DNA of 64,000 nucleotides from Methanoculleus sp. (lineage in GTDB: Archaea; Halobacteriota; Methanomicrobia; Methanomicrobiales; Methanoculleaceae), in assembly GCF_020696975.1 (NCBI RefSeq), contig NZ_JAJGBK010000003.1:62001-126000 (forward strand), given 5' to 3'. How positions within the stretch are numbered: the first letter of the stretch is position 1; every line of letters begins with the position of its first letter. Shown in pieces: positions 1 through 8,690 of the stretch. Below the pieces are notes generated by a model. That model worked only from the letters and a program-made list of their open reading frames with translations. It was not told the DNA's origin and made no database searches. The position numbers and the translations under genes were made by a program.

Positions 1-1
1 C

Positions 2-226
2 GAGGACGAACTTCGCGCCCGGCGGATTGAGGCTGACCGGAAGCGCAAGGTGCTCGAAGCCCGGATCGCAGCCCTTCAGGCGGAGTGCCAGGGGGTGCAG
101 ACAGAGTTCGACCGGTTCTCCCGCGAGCTGGACCGGAAAAAGCGAGCCCAATCAGAGGAGAGGGGGCACCTTGCCCGCATGCGGCAGGCGGACAGAGCAG
201 CGCGGGAGCATGACCGGGAACAATGA
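2..226 (+). CDS. C-terminal end of a coiled-coil protein (partial)
   Basis: An open frame enters from the left edge and stops at TGA 224-226. The 74 visible residues are very rich in Arg, Glu, Gln and Ala with heptad-like spacing (for example KVLEARIAALQAE), typical of a long coiled coil ending in a charged tail. The start and any catalytic domain lie outside the window, so no function can be given. Confidence 0.6.
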   Translation, partial: EDELRARRIEADRKRKVLEARIAALQAECQGVQTEFDRFSRELDRKKRAQSEERGHLARMRQADRAAREHDREQ

Positions 227-431
227 GTTGAGAGGCGCCTGAGAGGAAGGGAGTTCGGTATCCCGACTCAATGCGGTGAGGATTACCTGATGAGCCACAT
301 TGCTGGAGTGATCGGCCCTCTGCGGTCCCGCCCTTATCCTGTCTGCGTCGCCCGGTGGAACGATCCTCCCCGGCATCGCAACAATATTATTCTCCATAGA
401 GAATTATCCAGCCGGAACCGGGGGAGTTGCC

Positions 432-770
432 ACGAAGATCAGGGTCACCCGCTGTTTTGCAGAGGAGAGCGCCGATACGCCTGCGGTCCTCCAGATCGAG
501 GTCGATCAGGCGGACGTCCCCTCCGCAGACGAGATCCTGACGTTTGCATCCATGCACGGGAACTTCGTCTGTGTCTCCGACCGCATCTTCCGCCGGTTCG
601 AGATCCTTCTCCCCCCGGAGAGCCGTCTTGAGATCCTCAAAGATGCGCTTCTGGAGGTCATACGCCTCGAGCCGGGATCGGAGGGGCTCAACCCCTACGA
701 GGTCGAGGACTTCATCGATGCCCTCGAGAGGGCCCGGCAGAAGGTGCTGGGCGAGGACGAACCATCCTGA
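432..770 (+). CDS. Small conserved-looking protein, apparent ACG start
   Basis: The frame ending at TGA 768-770 is clearly coding (charged, amphipathic, last residues GEDEPS). The first ATG is at 552, giving 72 residues, but protein-like sequence continues upstream as KIRVTRCFAEES...VLQIEVDQADVPSADEILTFAS with no ATG, GTG or TTG. A strong ribosome-binding site, GGGGGAG (420-426), lies five bases before ACG 432 followed by AAG ATC AGG, and an AT-rich TATA-like stretch sits near 381-391. I therefore favour a 112-residue protein starting at ACG (read as Met), or an ATG mutated to ACG. A standard gene caller would give 552..770. The fold is not recognised. Confidence 0.55.
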   Translation, partial: TKIRVTRCFAEESADTPAVLQIEVDQADVPSADEILTFASMHGNFVCVSDRIFRRFEILLPPESRLEILKDALLEVIRLEPGSEGLNPYEVEDFIDALERARQKVLGEDEPS

Positions 771-820
771 CACCCCTCCCGGTTCGTTCACCTTTTTTGC
801 GGAGGACCACGAACCCATAA

Positions 821-1687
821 GTGATCGGAGTGGCAGAAGAGGAGAGAGATGGGTATGGGGGGCTTGCGGTCAACACCATCCATACCATGGACTGCATAGA
901 GGGCATGCAGCGCCTGGCGGCAGGTTCGGTCGATATCATCGTCACATCACCGCCTTACAACATCGGGAAGGAGTACAACTCCTACGACGACAAAAAGCCC
1001 CGCGAAGACTATCTCGACTGGATGGGACGGGTTGCCGCCGGAGTGGCGCGCATCCTCGCCGACGACGGCTCGTTCTTCCTCAACATCGGCGGCAAACCCC
1101 GGGACCCCTGGATACCCTTCGATGTCATCCAGCGGTTCCGTCCTCACTTCGAACTGCAGAACGTCATCCACTGGGTCAAGTCGGTCGCGATCGAGAAGGA
1201 GGATGTGGGCAACTACGAGCATATCGCCGGGGATATTGCCGTCGGCCACTACCAGCCGGTGAACAGCGCCCGCTATCTGAGCCAGTGCCACGAGCACATC
1301 TTCCACTTCACGAAGAAGGGCGACGTGGCCCTCGACAAACTGGGCATAGGCGTGCCCTACCAGGACAAGAGCAATATCGGCCGCTGGAAGGCAGCGGAAC
1401 GCGACCTCCGCGACCGGGGGAACACCTGGTTCATCCCCTACCGGACCATCCGCTCGTCCCGGCCGCATCCGACGAGTTTCCCGGAGAAACTCCCGGAGAT
1501 GTGCATCCGGCTCCACGGCTGCCGGCCCGGGACGCTCGTTCTCGATCCCTTCATGGGCATCGGGAGCACAGCGCTCGCGGCAATCGCCGTCGGCGCGGAC
1601 TATATCGGGTTCGAGATCGACCCGGAATACCGGGCGATCGCAGAGGCCCGGATCGCCGAAGCACGCCGGCAAGAAGGACCGAACTGA
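821..1687 (+). CDS. Orphan DNA methyltransferase (N4-cytosine/N6-adenine, beta class)
   Basis: This 288-residue SAM-dependent DNA amino-methyltransferase has the catalytic motif TSPPY at residues 42-46 (motif IV) and the SAM-binding motif DPFMGIGST near residue 240 (motif I). Motif IV before motif I is the beta-class order used by many N4-cytosine and some N6-adenine enzymes. No restriction endonuclease gene is adjacent, so it looks like an orphan regulatory or protective enzyme. The start is GTG 821 or GTG 830; neither has a decisive ribosome-binding site, and conserved-looking sequence begins around [13 protein letters not shown] is a plausible target, because related archaeal orphan enzymes modify CTAG and that tetramer is rare here, but the specificity is inference. 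Confidence 0.85.
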   Translation: MIGVAEEERDGYGGLAVNTIHTMDCIEGMQRLAAGSVDIIVTSPPYNIGKEYNSYDDKKPREDYLDWMGRVAAGVARILADDGSFFLNIGGKPRDPWIPFDVIQRFRPHFELQNVIHWVKSVAIEKEDVGNYEHIAGDIAVGHYQPVNSARYLSQCHEHIFHFTKKGDVALDKLGIGVPYQDKSNIGRWKAAERDLRDRGNTWFIPYRTIRSSRPHPTSFPEKLPEMCIRLHGCRPGTLVLDPFMGIGSTALAAIAVGADYIGFEIDPEYRAIAEARIAEARRQEGPN

Positions 1688-1768
1688 TGCAGACTCTTTC
1701 TTCGGGCATGACATACCCGGCTCTGCCCCCACCATTATTCCTCAAAAAAATGGCCTGAACCACGTACA

Positions 1769-1776
1769 TTATATAA
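1769..1776 (+). promoter_or_regulatory. TATA box of the fdhAB operon
   Basis: TTATATAA lies 37-44 bases before the fdhA start, predicting transcription from about 1798-1802. A clear ribosome-binding site GAGGGAG (1802-1808) follows, five bases before ATG 1813, so the untranslated leader is very short. Confidence 0.65.
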
Positions 1777-1812
1777 TTCAGGCGGCATGTAGTCCCTGCC
1801 AGAGGGAGAATA

Positions 1813-3873
1813 ATGGATATCAAGTATGTGTCTACGACATGCCCGTACTGCGGCACCGGGTGCGGGTTCAACCTTGTCGTCCGGGACGGCAAGGTCTTTG
1901 ACGTGGCGCACTGGCAGCGCGCACCCGTCAATGGGGGCAAACTCTGCCCCAAAGGACGCTATGCCCACGAATTCATCAACAGCCCCGACCGCCTCACAAA
2001 ACCGCTCATCAAGAAGGAGGGCGGGTTTGTCGAGGCGACGTGGGACGAGGCCTACGACCTGATCGCGGAGAAGTTCAAGTCCTACAAGCCCGACGAGATG
2101 GCCTGCTTCTCCTCCGCACGGACATCGAACGAGGAGAACTACCTGATGCAGAAATTCGCACGGGTGGTCCTCAAGACGCCGCACGTCGACCACTGCGCCC
2201 GGCTCTGCCATGCATCCACCGTCGCCGGGCTTGCGGCGGTCTTCGGGTCCGGCGCGATGACCAACTCGATCGTGGACATCGCCGAGTCAAAGTGTGTCTT
2301 TGTTCTTGGGAGCAACACCTTCGAGCAGCACCCGCTGATCGGGCGGAGCATCATCCGCGCAAAGGAGGGCGGCGCGAAGGTGATCGTCGCCGATCCGCGC
2401 AACACACCGACCGCCAAGCAGGCCGACCTTTACATGCCGTTCGTCTCCGGGACGGATGTCGCCATCCTAAACGGCCTGATGCAGGAGATCATCAAGAATG
2501 GCCGCGAAGACAAGGATTTCATCGCGAACCGGACGAAAGACTTCGAAAAGCTCAAGGAAGTCGTCATGAAGGATGATTACAGTCTTGAGAATGTCTCGAA
2601 GGTCTCCGGTATCCCGGTCGAGAGTCTCAAGACCGCCGCCGAGTGGATTGCAGAGGCCGATGTTGCCACGCTCATCTACTCGATGGGGATCACCCAGCAC
2701 ACCGTCGGCGTCGACAACGTCAAATCGACCGCTAATCTGATGATGCTCACCGGCAACCTGGGCAAACCCGGCGGCGGCGTCAACCCGCTCCGCGGCCAGA
2801 ACAACGTCCAGGGCGCCTGCGACATGGGAGCCCTCCCGAACGTCTACTCCGGCTACCAGAAGGTCACCGATGAGGCGACCAGAAAGAAGATGATGGAGAC
2901 CTGGGGTGTCGAGGATATCGCCGAAGGCAGGGTCGGCTACACCGTCACCGAGATGGTCAACATCCTTGCCGACAACCCCGGCGAACTCAAAGCGTTGTAC
3001 ATCATGGGCGAGAACCCGATGCTCTCCGACCCGGACATCGAGCACGTCAGGCACGGGCTTGAGAACCTCGAGTTCCTGGTCGTGCAGGACATCTTCATGA
3101 GCGAGACCGCCGAACTTGCCGACGTCGTTTTGCCTGCGGCATGCTACGCGGAGAAGGACGGCACCCAGACGAACACCGAGCGGCGTGTCCAGCGCTGGAA
3201 GAAGGCCCAGGACCCGCCGGGCGAGGCGAAGGAAGACTGGAAGATCATCAGCGAACTCGCGAGCCGGATGGGCTACGCGAAGCAGTTCCCCTACCAGAGT
3301 GCGGAGGAGATCTTCAACGAGGTCGCCGCCGTCACGCCGTCCTACCACGGCATGTCCTACGCCCGTCTCGACCCGGACGGCCTGCACTGGCCATGCCCGA
3401 CGGCGGAGCACCCGGGCACCCCGATCCTTCATAAGGAGACGTTTGCCATGCCCGACGGTCTCGGGGTCTTCTCGCCCATCGAGTGGAAACCCCCCGCCGA
3501 GGTTCCGGACGCCGAGTACCCGTTTGTCCTCACGACCGGCCGCACCATCTGGCAGTGGCACACCGGCACCATGACCCGCCGATCGTGGAGCCTCGAGAAG
3601 GAGGCGCCCATCGGCTGGATCGAGATCAACCCCGAGGATGCGAAGGAACTCGGAATCAAGGACAACGAGGTCGTCCGGGCAAGCACCCGCCGCGGGTCCG
3701 TCGATATCCCCGCACGGGTCACCCCCGGGATCATCAAGGGAGTGACGTTCATCCCGTTCCACTACAAGGAGCACCCGGCAAACAGGCTGACTCATAACGC
3801 GCTTGACCCCGTAGCAAAGATCCCGGAGTTCAAGGCCTGCGCCGTGAAGGTCGAGAAGATTGCGGAGGTGTAA
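1813..3873 (+). CDS. fdhA: F420-dependent formate dehydrogenase, alpha (catalytic) subunit
   Basis: This 686-residue molybdopterin oxidoreductase oxidises formate to CO2 and passes electrons through FdhB to F420, feeding methanogenesis. The N-terminus has the [4Fe-4S] motif CPYCGTGC (residues 10-17) completed by Cys in LCPKGR. ARLCHAS places Cys132 at the Mo/W-ligand position where some relatives use selenocysteine, so this is the Cys form. The C-terminal part matches the molydopterin-dinucleotide-binding domain (TTGRTIWQWHTG, then THNALDP). Length is normal for the family. It is the first gene of an operon with fdhB, which starts three bases after the stop. The TATA box and ribosome-binding site are well placed. 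Confidence 0.96.
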   Translation: MDIKYVSTTCPYCGTGCGFNLVVRDGKVFDVAHWQRAPVNGGKLCPKGRYAHEFINSPDRLTKPLIKKEGGFVEATWDEAYDLIAEKFKSYKPDEMACFSSARTSNEENYLMQKFARVVLKTPHVDHCARLCHASTVAGLAAVFGSGAMTNSIVDIAESKCVFVLGSNTFEQHPLIGRSIIRAKEGGAKVIVADPRNTPTAKQADLYMPFVSGTDVAILNGLMQEIIKNGREDKDFIANRTKDFEKLKEVVMKDDYSLENVSKVSGIPVESLKTAAEWIAEADVATLIYSMGITQHTVGVDNVKSTANLMMLTGNLGKPGGGVNPLRGQNNVQGACDMGALPNVYSGYQKVTDEATRKKMMETWGVEDIAEGRVGYTVTEMVNILADNPGELKALYIMGENPMLSDPDIEHVRHGLENLEFLVVQDIFMSETAELADVVLPAACYAEKDGTQTNTERRVQRWKKAQDPPGEAKEDWKIISELASRMGYAKQFPYQSAEEIFNEVAAVTPSYHGMSYARLDPDGLHWPCPTAEHPGTPILHKETFAMPDGLGVFSPIEWKPPAEVPDAEYPFVLTTGRTIWQWHTGTMTRRSWSLEKEAPIGWIEINPEDAKELGIKDNEVVRASTRRGSVDIPARVTPGIIKGVTFIPFHYKEHPANRLTHNALDPVAKIPEFKACAVKVEKIAEV

Positions 3874-3876
3874 GAG

Positions 3877-5142
3877 ATGGCAGGAAAAGGAGATTTACTC
3901 TACGCGTGGACAACGGACGACGAACTCCGCGCGAAAGCGGAGACGGGCGGGGCGGTCACCGCGCTGCTGCGCCACGCTCTCGAGAGCGGTATGGTCGACG
4001 GGGTCTTTGCAGTCAGGAAAGGCGCGGACGTCTACGACGCGGTCCCGGCACTGATCACCGATCCCGCCGAGATCGGGGGGATTGCCGGGTCGCTCCACTG
4101 CGGCACCCTGCTCCTCCCCAAACAGATGCGGCGGTGTCTCCTCGCGACCGACCCGAATATGCGGATCGCGACGGTCCTCAAAGGCTGCGACGTCAAGGCG
4201 ATCTACGAGATGGCGAAGCGTGGCCAGGCCAACCTGGACAACATCATCGTGATCGGCTTAAATTGCGGCGGCACCATCCGGCCGGAGACGGCGCGGATCA
4301 TCGTCCGCGACAGGCTCGGTCTTGATCCCGATTCGGTCGTCAAGGAGGAGATCGACAAAGGGAAGTTCATCGTCGAGACAGAGGACGGCCAGCACGCCTC
4401 CGTCTCGATCGACGAACTCGAAGAAGGAGCGGAGGACCTCCTCGGAAACGAGGGGCTCGGCCGCCGCTCGAACTGCCGCCGGTGCAAGATCAAGATCCCC
4501 CGCCAGGCAGACCTCGCCTGCGGCAACTGGGGCGTCATCGGGGAAAAAGCCGGCAACGCAACGTTTGTCGAGGTTTGCTCCGAGAAGGGGGCGAACCTCC
4601 TCAACGCCGCCGTGCAGGCGGGCGCGCTGGCGACGGAGACGGCTCCGGCAAAAGGGATCGAGATCCGGGGCAAGGTCGAGAACGCCATGCTCAAACTCGG
4701 CGACAAGTGGCGGGCCCGCTACTTCGGAGCGCTCGGCGAAGGAACGGAGCGCCTGAACAAGATCCGCGAGCAGACGAGCAGGTGTATCAAGTGCTACTCC
4801 TGCATCGAGAACTGCCCGATCTGCTACTGTATCGACTGCAGCACAAGGAAGGATTATCTGGTCGAACCGGGCGTGATTCCGCCCCCGTTCATGTTCCACC
4901 TCATCCGGTTCGCGCACATCTCCGACTCCTGCGTCAACTGCGGCCAGTGCGAGGAACTCTGTCCCGTCGAGATCTCGAACTCGGTCTTCCTCCACGCAAT
5001 CCAGACCGATCTCGAGAAACTCTTCGGGTTCCACCCGGGCGAGGACATGACCCCGCCGGTGCTGGCGCTCGTCGAGGAGAAACCGGAGCGCGAACGGCTT
5101 GAGGCGACGGGAAGCGACCAGATCTTCGACATCTTCCGCTGA
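3877..5142 (+). CDS. fdhB: F420-dependent formate dehydrogenase, beta subunit
   Basis: This 421-residue flavin/iron-sulfur subunit transfers electrons from FdhA to coenzyme F420. The N-terminal and central parts match the FrhB/FdhB F420-reducing domain (CDVKAIYEMAKRGQ; CRRCKIKIPRQADLACGNWG). The C-terminus carries two ferredoxin-like [4Fe-4S] motifs, CIKCYSCIENCP near residue 305 and CVNCGQCEELCP near 350. It is translated from ATG 3877, three bases after fdhA, and both are needed for an active dehydrogenase. It ends just before the convergent ClC gene. Confidence 0.96.
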   Translation: MAGKGDLLYAWTTDDELRAKAETGGAVTALLRHALESGMVDGVFAVRKGADVYDAVPALITDPAEIGGIAGSLHCGTLLLPKQMRRCLLATDPNMRIATVLKGCDVKAIYEMAKRGQANLDNIIVIGLNCGGTIRPETARIIVRDRLGLDPDSVVKEEIDKGKFIVETEDGQHASVSIDELEEGAEDLLGNEGLGRRSNCRRCKIKIPRQADLACGNWGVIGEKAGNATFVEVCSEKGANLLNAAVQAGALATETAPAKGIEIRGKVENAMLKLGDKWRARYFGALGEGTERLNKIREQTSRCIKCYSCIENCPICYCIDCSTRKDYLVEPGVIPPPFMFHLIRFAHISDSCVNCGQCEELCPVEISNSVFLHAIQTDLEKLFGFHPGEDMTPPVLALVEEKPERERLEATGSDQIFDIFR

Positions 5143-5148
5143 CGGGGT

Positions 5149-7041
5149 TCAACCCTCCACCATCGGCCCTTTTTTCCCGTCAGAACTGCTTTCCGGCGCC
5201 GTATGGGGTTCTATCAGGGTGCTGTTCGCCGTAGAATGGTGTTTCCCCCCGGATTGCGACGCCTTTCTGACATACGCTTTCATGATGTCCGTTCGGGTGA
5301 CAAAACCCGAGAGCATCCTCGGGTCTTCTGCCGGGACGACGGGCAGATGGTGGATGTCGTGCTCGGTCATCAGATCCAGGGCCTCGCGCAGCGTGCAGGA
5401 ATGATGCACAGTAAAGACCCTCGAACTCATGACATCCTCCACCAGTATGTCGTGCTCGCCGTTCGCCCGGTTATCCCGGACATCATCGAGGGCGATCATG
5501 CCGACAAGCTTCCCTTCACCATCAAGCACCGGAAACCCGGTATGCAGCGTCTCGTCGATCAGACGGAGCACCTTTCCAGTGGTGTCATCGGACGATACGG
5601 CGACGATCCGGTCGCGGGGCACCATAACGTCGTCCACGTGGATTTCCTGGAGAATCTCGATGGTATACTCGTCGCGGTGGGCCGCCGACCGGGACCGGTT
5701 CAGCACCTGTTCACGGAAGATGGTGGACTGACCGATGAGAAGAACCGCCACCGAGACGGCACCCATCGCCGGCACGAGCAGGGAAAAGTCGCCGGTCATC
5801 TCCACGACCATGATCATGACTCCGATCGGCGCGTGGGAGATTGCCCCGAAGAGAGCGATCATCCCGACGACGACGAAGACCGGCACCGATTCAATGGGCA
5901 CGCTCCCCGGGAAGGCGAGGTGCAGCAGCGACCCGAAAGCGCCACCTGTCGCCCCGCCGATCACCAGCCCCGGCGCGAAAACGCCGCCGCTCCCCCCGGA
6001 GCCGATGGTGAGCGACGTCGTCAGGATCTTCGCAAACGGGAGAAAGAGCAGCACCCCGATCGGGAGCATGTTGTACAGCGAAAGTTGTGTGAAACCATAT
6101 CCGGTTCCAAGGCTGGCGAGCCCGACGATTGCCGCTTCAGGAGAGAAGGCCGCAAGAGCAAGAACGAACGTGCCGGTGAGAAATGCCCCGGTGAAGGGTT
6201 TGAAGTGATTCGGGATCTTCAGACTGCTGAATACCCTTTTAAAAACCCTGTTCGTCCCGTAGAACGTGTTTATGTAGATCAGGCCGACGGCAGTCGAGAC
6301 CACGCCGAGGAGGATGAAGAACGGAATCTGGGAGACGTTCCAGAAGGTCACCCCGGGGCCGAAGACCGGTTCAAAGCCTTCAACCAGGCCAAAGATGGCA
6401 TACCCGATGACCGAAGCCAGAAACGCGGGAACGATTGCTTCGGTCTCGAAATCCTGTTTGTAAAGGATCTCCGCAGCGAGGATTGCCCCCCCAAGAGGCG
6501 CCATAAAGATCGTGCCGATTCCGGCGCCGACACCGGTGGCGATAGCAAGCCTCCGCTCACGCGCAGAGAGGCCTAAAAGATCGGCGGCGATCGAGCCGAA
6601 GCCGGCCGACATCTGTGCGGTCGGTCCTTCACGTCCGGCGCTTCCTCCCGTCGAGATGGTCAGGACGGCAGTGACCGCCTTGATGAGGGGAACGCGCCAG
6701 CGTACCCGTCCCTCGCCATGAAACGCTTTTATTGCCGCATCGGTCCCGTGCCCTTCCGCTTCCGGAGCTAAGGTGTAGACCAGAAGGCCGGAGAGGAGTC
6801 CCCCGAAACATATGACGGGGAGAATCATCCAGAGATGATCGGGAGGGGTCCATTGAGCGATATCCTGGAGAGTTTGCCCTTCCTTTGGGAGCTGGAACCC
6901 GACGATGCCTTCCATGAAAAATGCAGTTCCCAATTTCAGTCCTTCAAAGAAGAACAGAGCACCGATACCGGAGATGAGACCGACAACGATGGCGATGAGT
7001 ATAATCCTTCTATAGGGAGTGACGGTTTCCTCGATCTGCAT
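5149..7041 (-). CDS. ClC-family chloride channel/transporter with two CBS domains
   Basis: This 630-residue membrane protein moves chloride through or across the membrane, either as a channel or as a Cl-/H+ antiporter. Signature segments are GSAGREGPTAQ near residue 135 (the GREGP filter motif) and GSGGSGGVFAPG near 350 (the GxFxP-type motif), within about ten or more hydrophobic helices. A C-terminal pair of CBS domains (from about 465, with VDDVMVPRD and VEDVMSSRV) suggests regulation by adenine nucleotides or ionic strength. ATG 7041 was taken as start; no clear ribosome-binding site precedes it. A TATA-like AAATAACATAAATG sequence on this strand, around 7060-7080, fits a short leader. It lies between fdhAB and fdhC but is convergent with fdhB. 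Confidence 0.92.
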   Translation of the reverse strand: MQIEETVTPYRRIILIAIVVGLISGIGALFFFEGLKLGTAFFMEGIVGFQLPKEGQTLQDIAQWTPPDHLWMILPVICFGGLLSGLLVYTLAPEAEGHGTDAAIKAFHGEGRVRWRVPLIKAVTAVLTISTGGSAGREGPTAQMSAGFGSIAADLLGLSARERRLAIATGVGAGIGTIFMAPLGGAILAAEILYKQDFETEAIVPAFLASVIGYAIFGLVEGFEPVFGPGVTFWNVSQIPFFILLGVVSTAVGLIYINTFYGTNRVFKRVFSSLKIPNHFKPFTGAFLTGTFVLALAAFSPEAAIVGLASLGTGYGFTQLSLYNMLPIGVLLFLPFAKILTTSLTIGSGGSGGVFAPGLVIGGATGGAFGSLLHLAFPGSVPIESVPVFVVVGMIALFGAISHAPIGVMIMVVEMTGDFSLLVPAMGAVSVAVLLIGQSTIFREQVLNRSRSAAHRDEYTIEILQEIHVDDVMVPRDRIVAVSSDDTTGKVLRLIDETLHTGFPVLDGEGKLVGMIALDDVRDNRANGEHDILVEDVMSSRVFTVHHSCTLREALDLMTEHDIHHLPVVPAEDPRMLSGFVTRTDIMKAYVRKASQSGGKHHSTANSTLIEPHTAPESSSDGKKGPMVEG

Positions 7042-7805
7042 GGAATACAGGGAGTAAGTTTGTTTAACATTTATGTTATTTGATTAACTTCGCGCGGCAA
7101 TATATAGCAGAAGGCTATGCGCGTCTGTCAGACATCCCGGTGCGCCTTCACAGTCGGCATTGCTCCCGGAGCTGCCCGGGTGGCCTCCCGCGATGACATC
7201 CTGGTGCCGGTTACCACCAGATGCCCGGCAGCACCCCTATAATCCCCGATATCCCGGGAACGGTGAAAATATCTGAGCAGGCCCGCAACCGCCGGAAATC
7301 CCCGGCATATGCGCCTCACAGGAGTGCAACCACAACCGTAAAGGAGACGCTCCTGCAACGGCACCCATCCCCCGAGAGGAACGGGCGACCGGTCGAGAGA
7401 GGACCACCCGGAGCATATATAACTGAACCACGGCAGACATGGCATCCTTGAATCACCCAGGGACGATTATTTTACCGGGTTTTTGCCGCCCTGAAACGAG
7501 TACGGCTCGCGATCAGGAGATCCGCGCGCCTCCTCCCGGATATCCGCCCAAATACCATCCCAAAAACCTGTTTTATTCCGCGTGCAGCCAAAAGTGAAGG
7601 CAAAAGAGCCGTTTGTCGACTATTGATGTTTAGTTGCAGGAATTAACTTGCGGCAGAGATAAATGCTTGAATTTAGATTATACGTCGCAGGCATAACGAT
7701 CATTTCGAAACCTATTAATAGCACTCTCAAATTACTGATTAATTAGACCTATCCATTCGGATTACCTGATGGTATAGGTAGGACGTTTAGAGAGGTGTAT
7801 GAAAA
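7042..7805. other. Long intergenic region between ClC gene and fdhC
   Basis: About 760 bases hold no convincing gene. Visible signals are the ClC promoter region with the inverted repeat AACAT-TT-ATGTT near 7066-7077, and a strong TATA-like GCATATATAAC at about 7413-7423. That TATA lies some 20 bases before ATG 7439, which opens a 52-codon frame ending at 7597 with unremarkable composition. The fdhC leader contains several AT-rich elements (ATTATAC near 7677; CCTATTAATAG at 7711-7721). The last 200 bases before fdhC are much more AT-rich than the rest and probably carry its regulatory sites. Confidence 0.5.
7711..7721 (+). promoter_or_regulatory. Candidate TATA element of fdhC
   Basis: CCTATTAATAG lies about 85-95 bases upstream of fdhC in an AT-rich tract. 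It is one of several possible TATA elements there. If used, the mRNA would have a leader of roughly 60 bases containing the GAGGTG ribosome-binding site at 7791-7796. Confidence 0.3.
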
Positions 7806-8678
7806 ATGGTGTTCCATCCTCCAGTTGCTATCGTAGCAAAAGCGGGTGATGCAGGAAAGTACAAGGTCGGACTGCCGGCCTGGAACATGGTCCTGCGTGG
7901 TATCCTGTCCGGAGCGTTCATCGCGATGGGTGCTGCTCTGGCGACGGTCTGTTCGACCGGTATCCAGGCAACCGACGTTGCGATGCGGTTCGGTGCCGCG
8001 AGTCCCGGTATCTCCCAGCTCATTCTGGGTGCTGTCTTCCCTGTTGGGCTTATCATCACGATCATGACCGGTGCCGAACTCTTCACCGGCGACGCGATGC
8101 TCGCCCCCATGGCAGCGTTCATCCACAAGGTCAGCTGGGCAAGCGTGCTCAACCTCTGGGTCTGGGTATATATCGGAAACTTCATCGGGTCGGTTATCTT
8201 CGCGTACATCATGGCATACGGGCCGTGTGTCAGCTACGATGCCGCCGGAGTCGCAACAATCACCGCGTTTGGTACGAGAGCAGTAGGGATAGCGGCTGCA
8301 AAGACGAGTTACGTCGGCGCTATGGCGTTATGGTCGCTCTTCCTCAAGGCAATTGCCTGTAACTGGCTCGTCAACCTTGCTGTCCTGCTCGGTATATGCG
8401 CCGATGACGCGATCGGCAAGATCGTCGGTATCTGGTTCCCGATCTTCGCTTTCGTCGCCAGCGGGTTCGAGCACAGCATTGCGAACATGTACTTCATCCC
8501 GGCAGGCATCTTCGTCACGGGTATTGACCCCTCAACGGCGGTCGCTACGGTCAACTGGGTAAACATGTGGACCAACAACGTGATTGTGGTCACACTCGGC
8601 AACATCGTCGGCGGTCTGTTCTTCGTCGGTGTCCTCTACTGGGTCGCATTCAGAAAGGAAATTGCAGCCCTCAAGTAA
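7806..8678 (+). CDS. fdhC: Formate/nitrite transporter (FNT) family formate channel
   Basis: This 290-residue integral membrane protein has the six-helix FNT pattern with segments such as GALFIAMGAAL-type and GAELFTGDAM, typical of FocA/FdhC formate channels. It would take up formate for FdhAB. ATG 7806 is preceded by GAGGTG at good spacing; an out-of-frame ATG at 7799 is ignored. The next gene follows after 12 bases, so the two are probably co-transcribed. Placement 2.7 kb from fdhAB supports a formate rather than nitrite substrate. Confidence 0.92.
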   Translation: MVFHPPVAIVAKAGDAGKYKVGLPAWNMVLRGILSGAFIAMGAALATVCSTGIQATDVAMRFGAASPGISQLILGAVFPVGLIITIMTGAELFTGDAMLAPMAAFIHKVSWASVLNLWVWVYIGNFIGSVIFAYIMAYGPCVSYDAAGVATITAFGTRAVGIAAAKTSYVGAMALWSLFLKAIACNWLVNLAVLLGICADDAIGKIVGIWFPIFAFVASGFEHSIANMYFIPAGIFVTGIDPSTAVATVNWVNMWTNNVIVVTLGNIVGGLFFVGVLYWVAFRKEIAALK

Positions 8679-8690
8679 CCCTGATTAACG

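Noticed and set aside
544-1758. Long 404-codon plus-strand frame overlapping the methyltransferase
   Set aside because: Arg/Pro-rich composition typical of an out-of-frame shadow of the high-GC methyltransferase gene, which has clear SPPY and SAM motifs.
2467-3795. 442-codon minus-strand frame opposite fdhA
   Set aside because: Antisense shadow of a well-supported gene; no motif and composition typical of reversed GC-rich coding DNA.
5203-6576. 457-codon plus-strand frame opposite the ClC gene
   Set aside because: Charged His/Asp/Arg-rich antisense shadow; the membrane-protein frame on the minus strand has family motifs.
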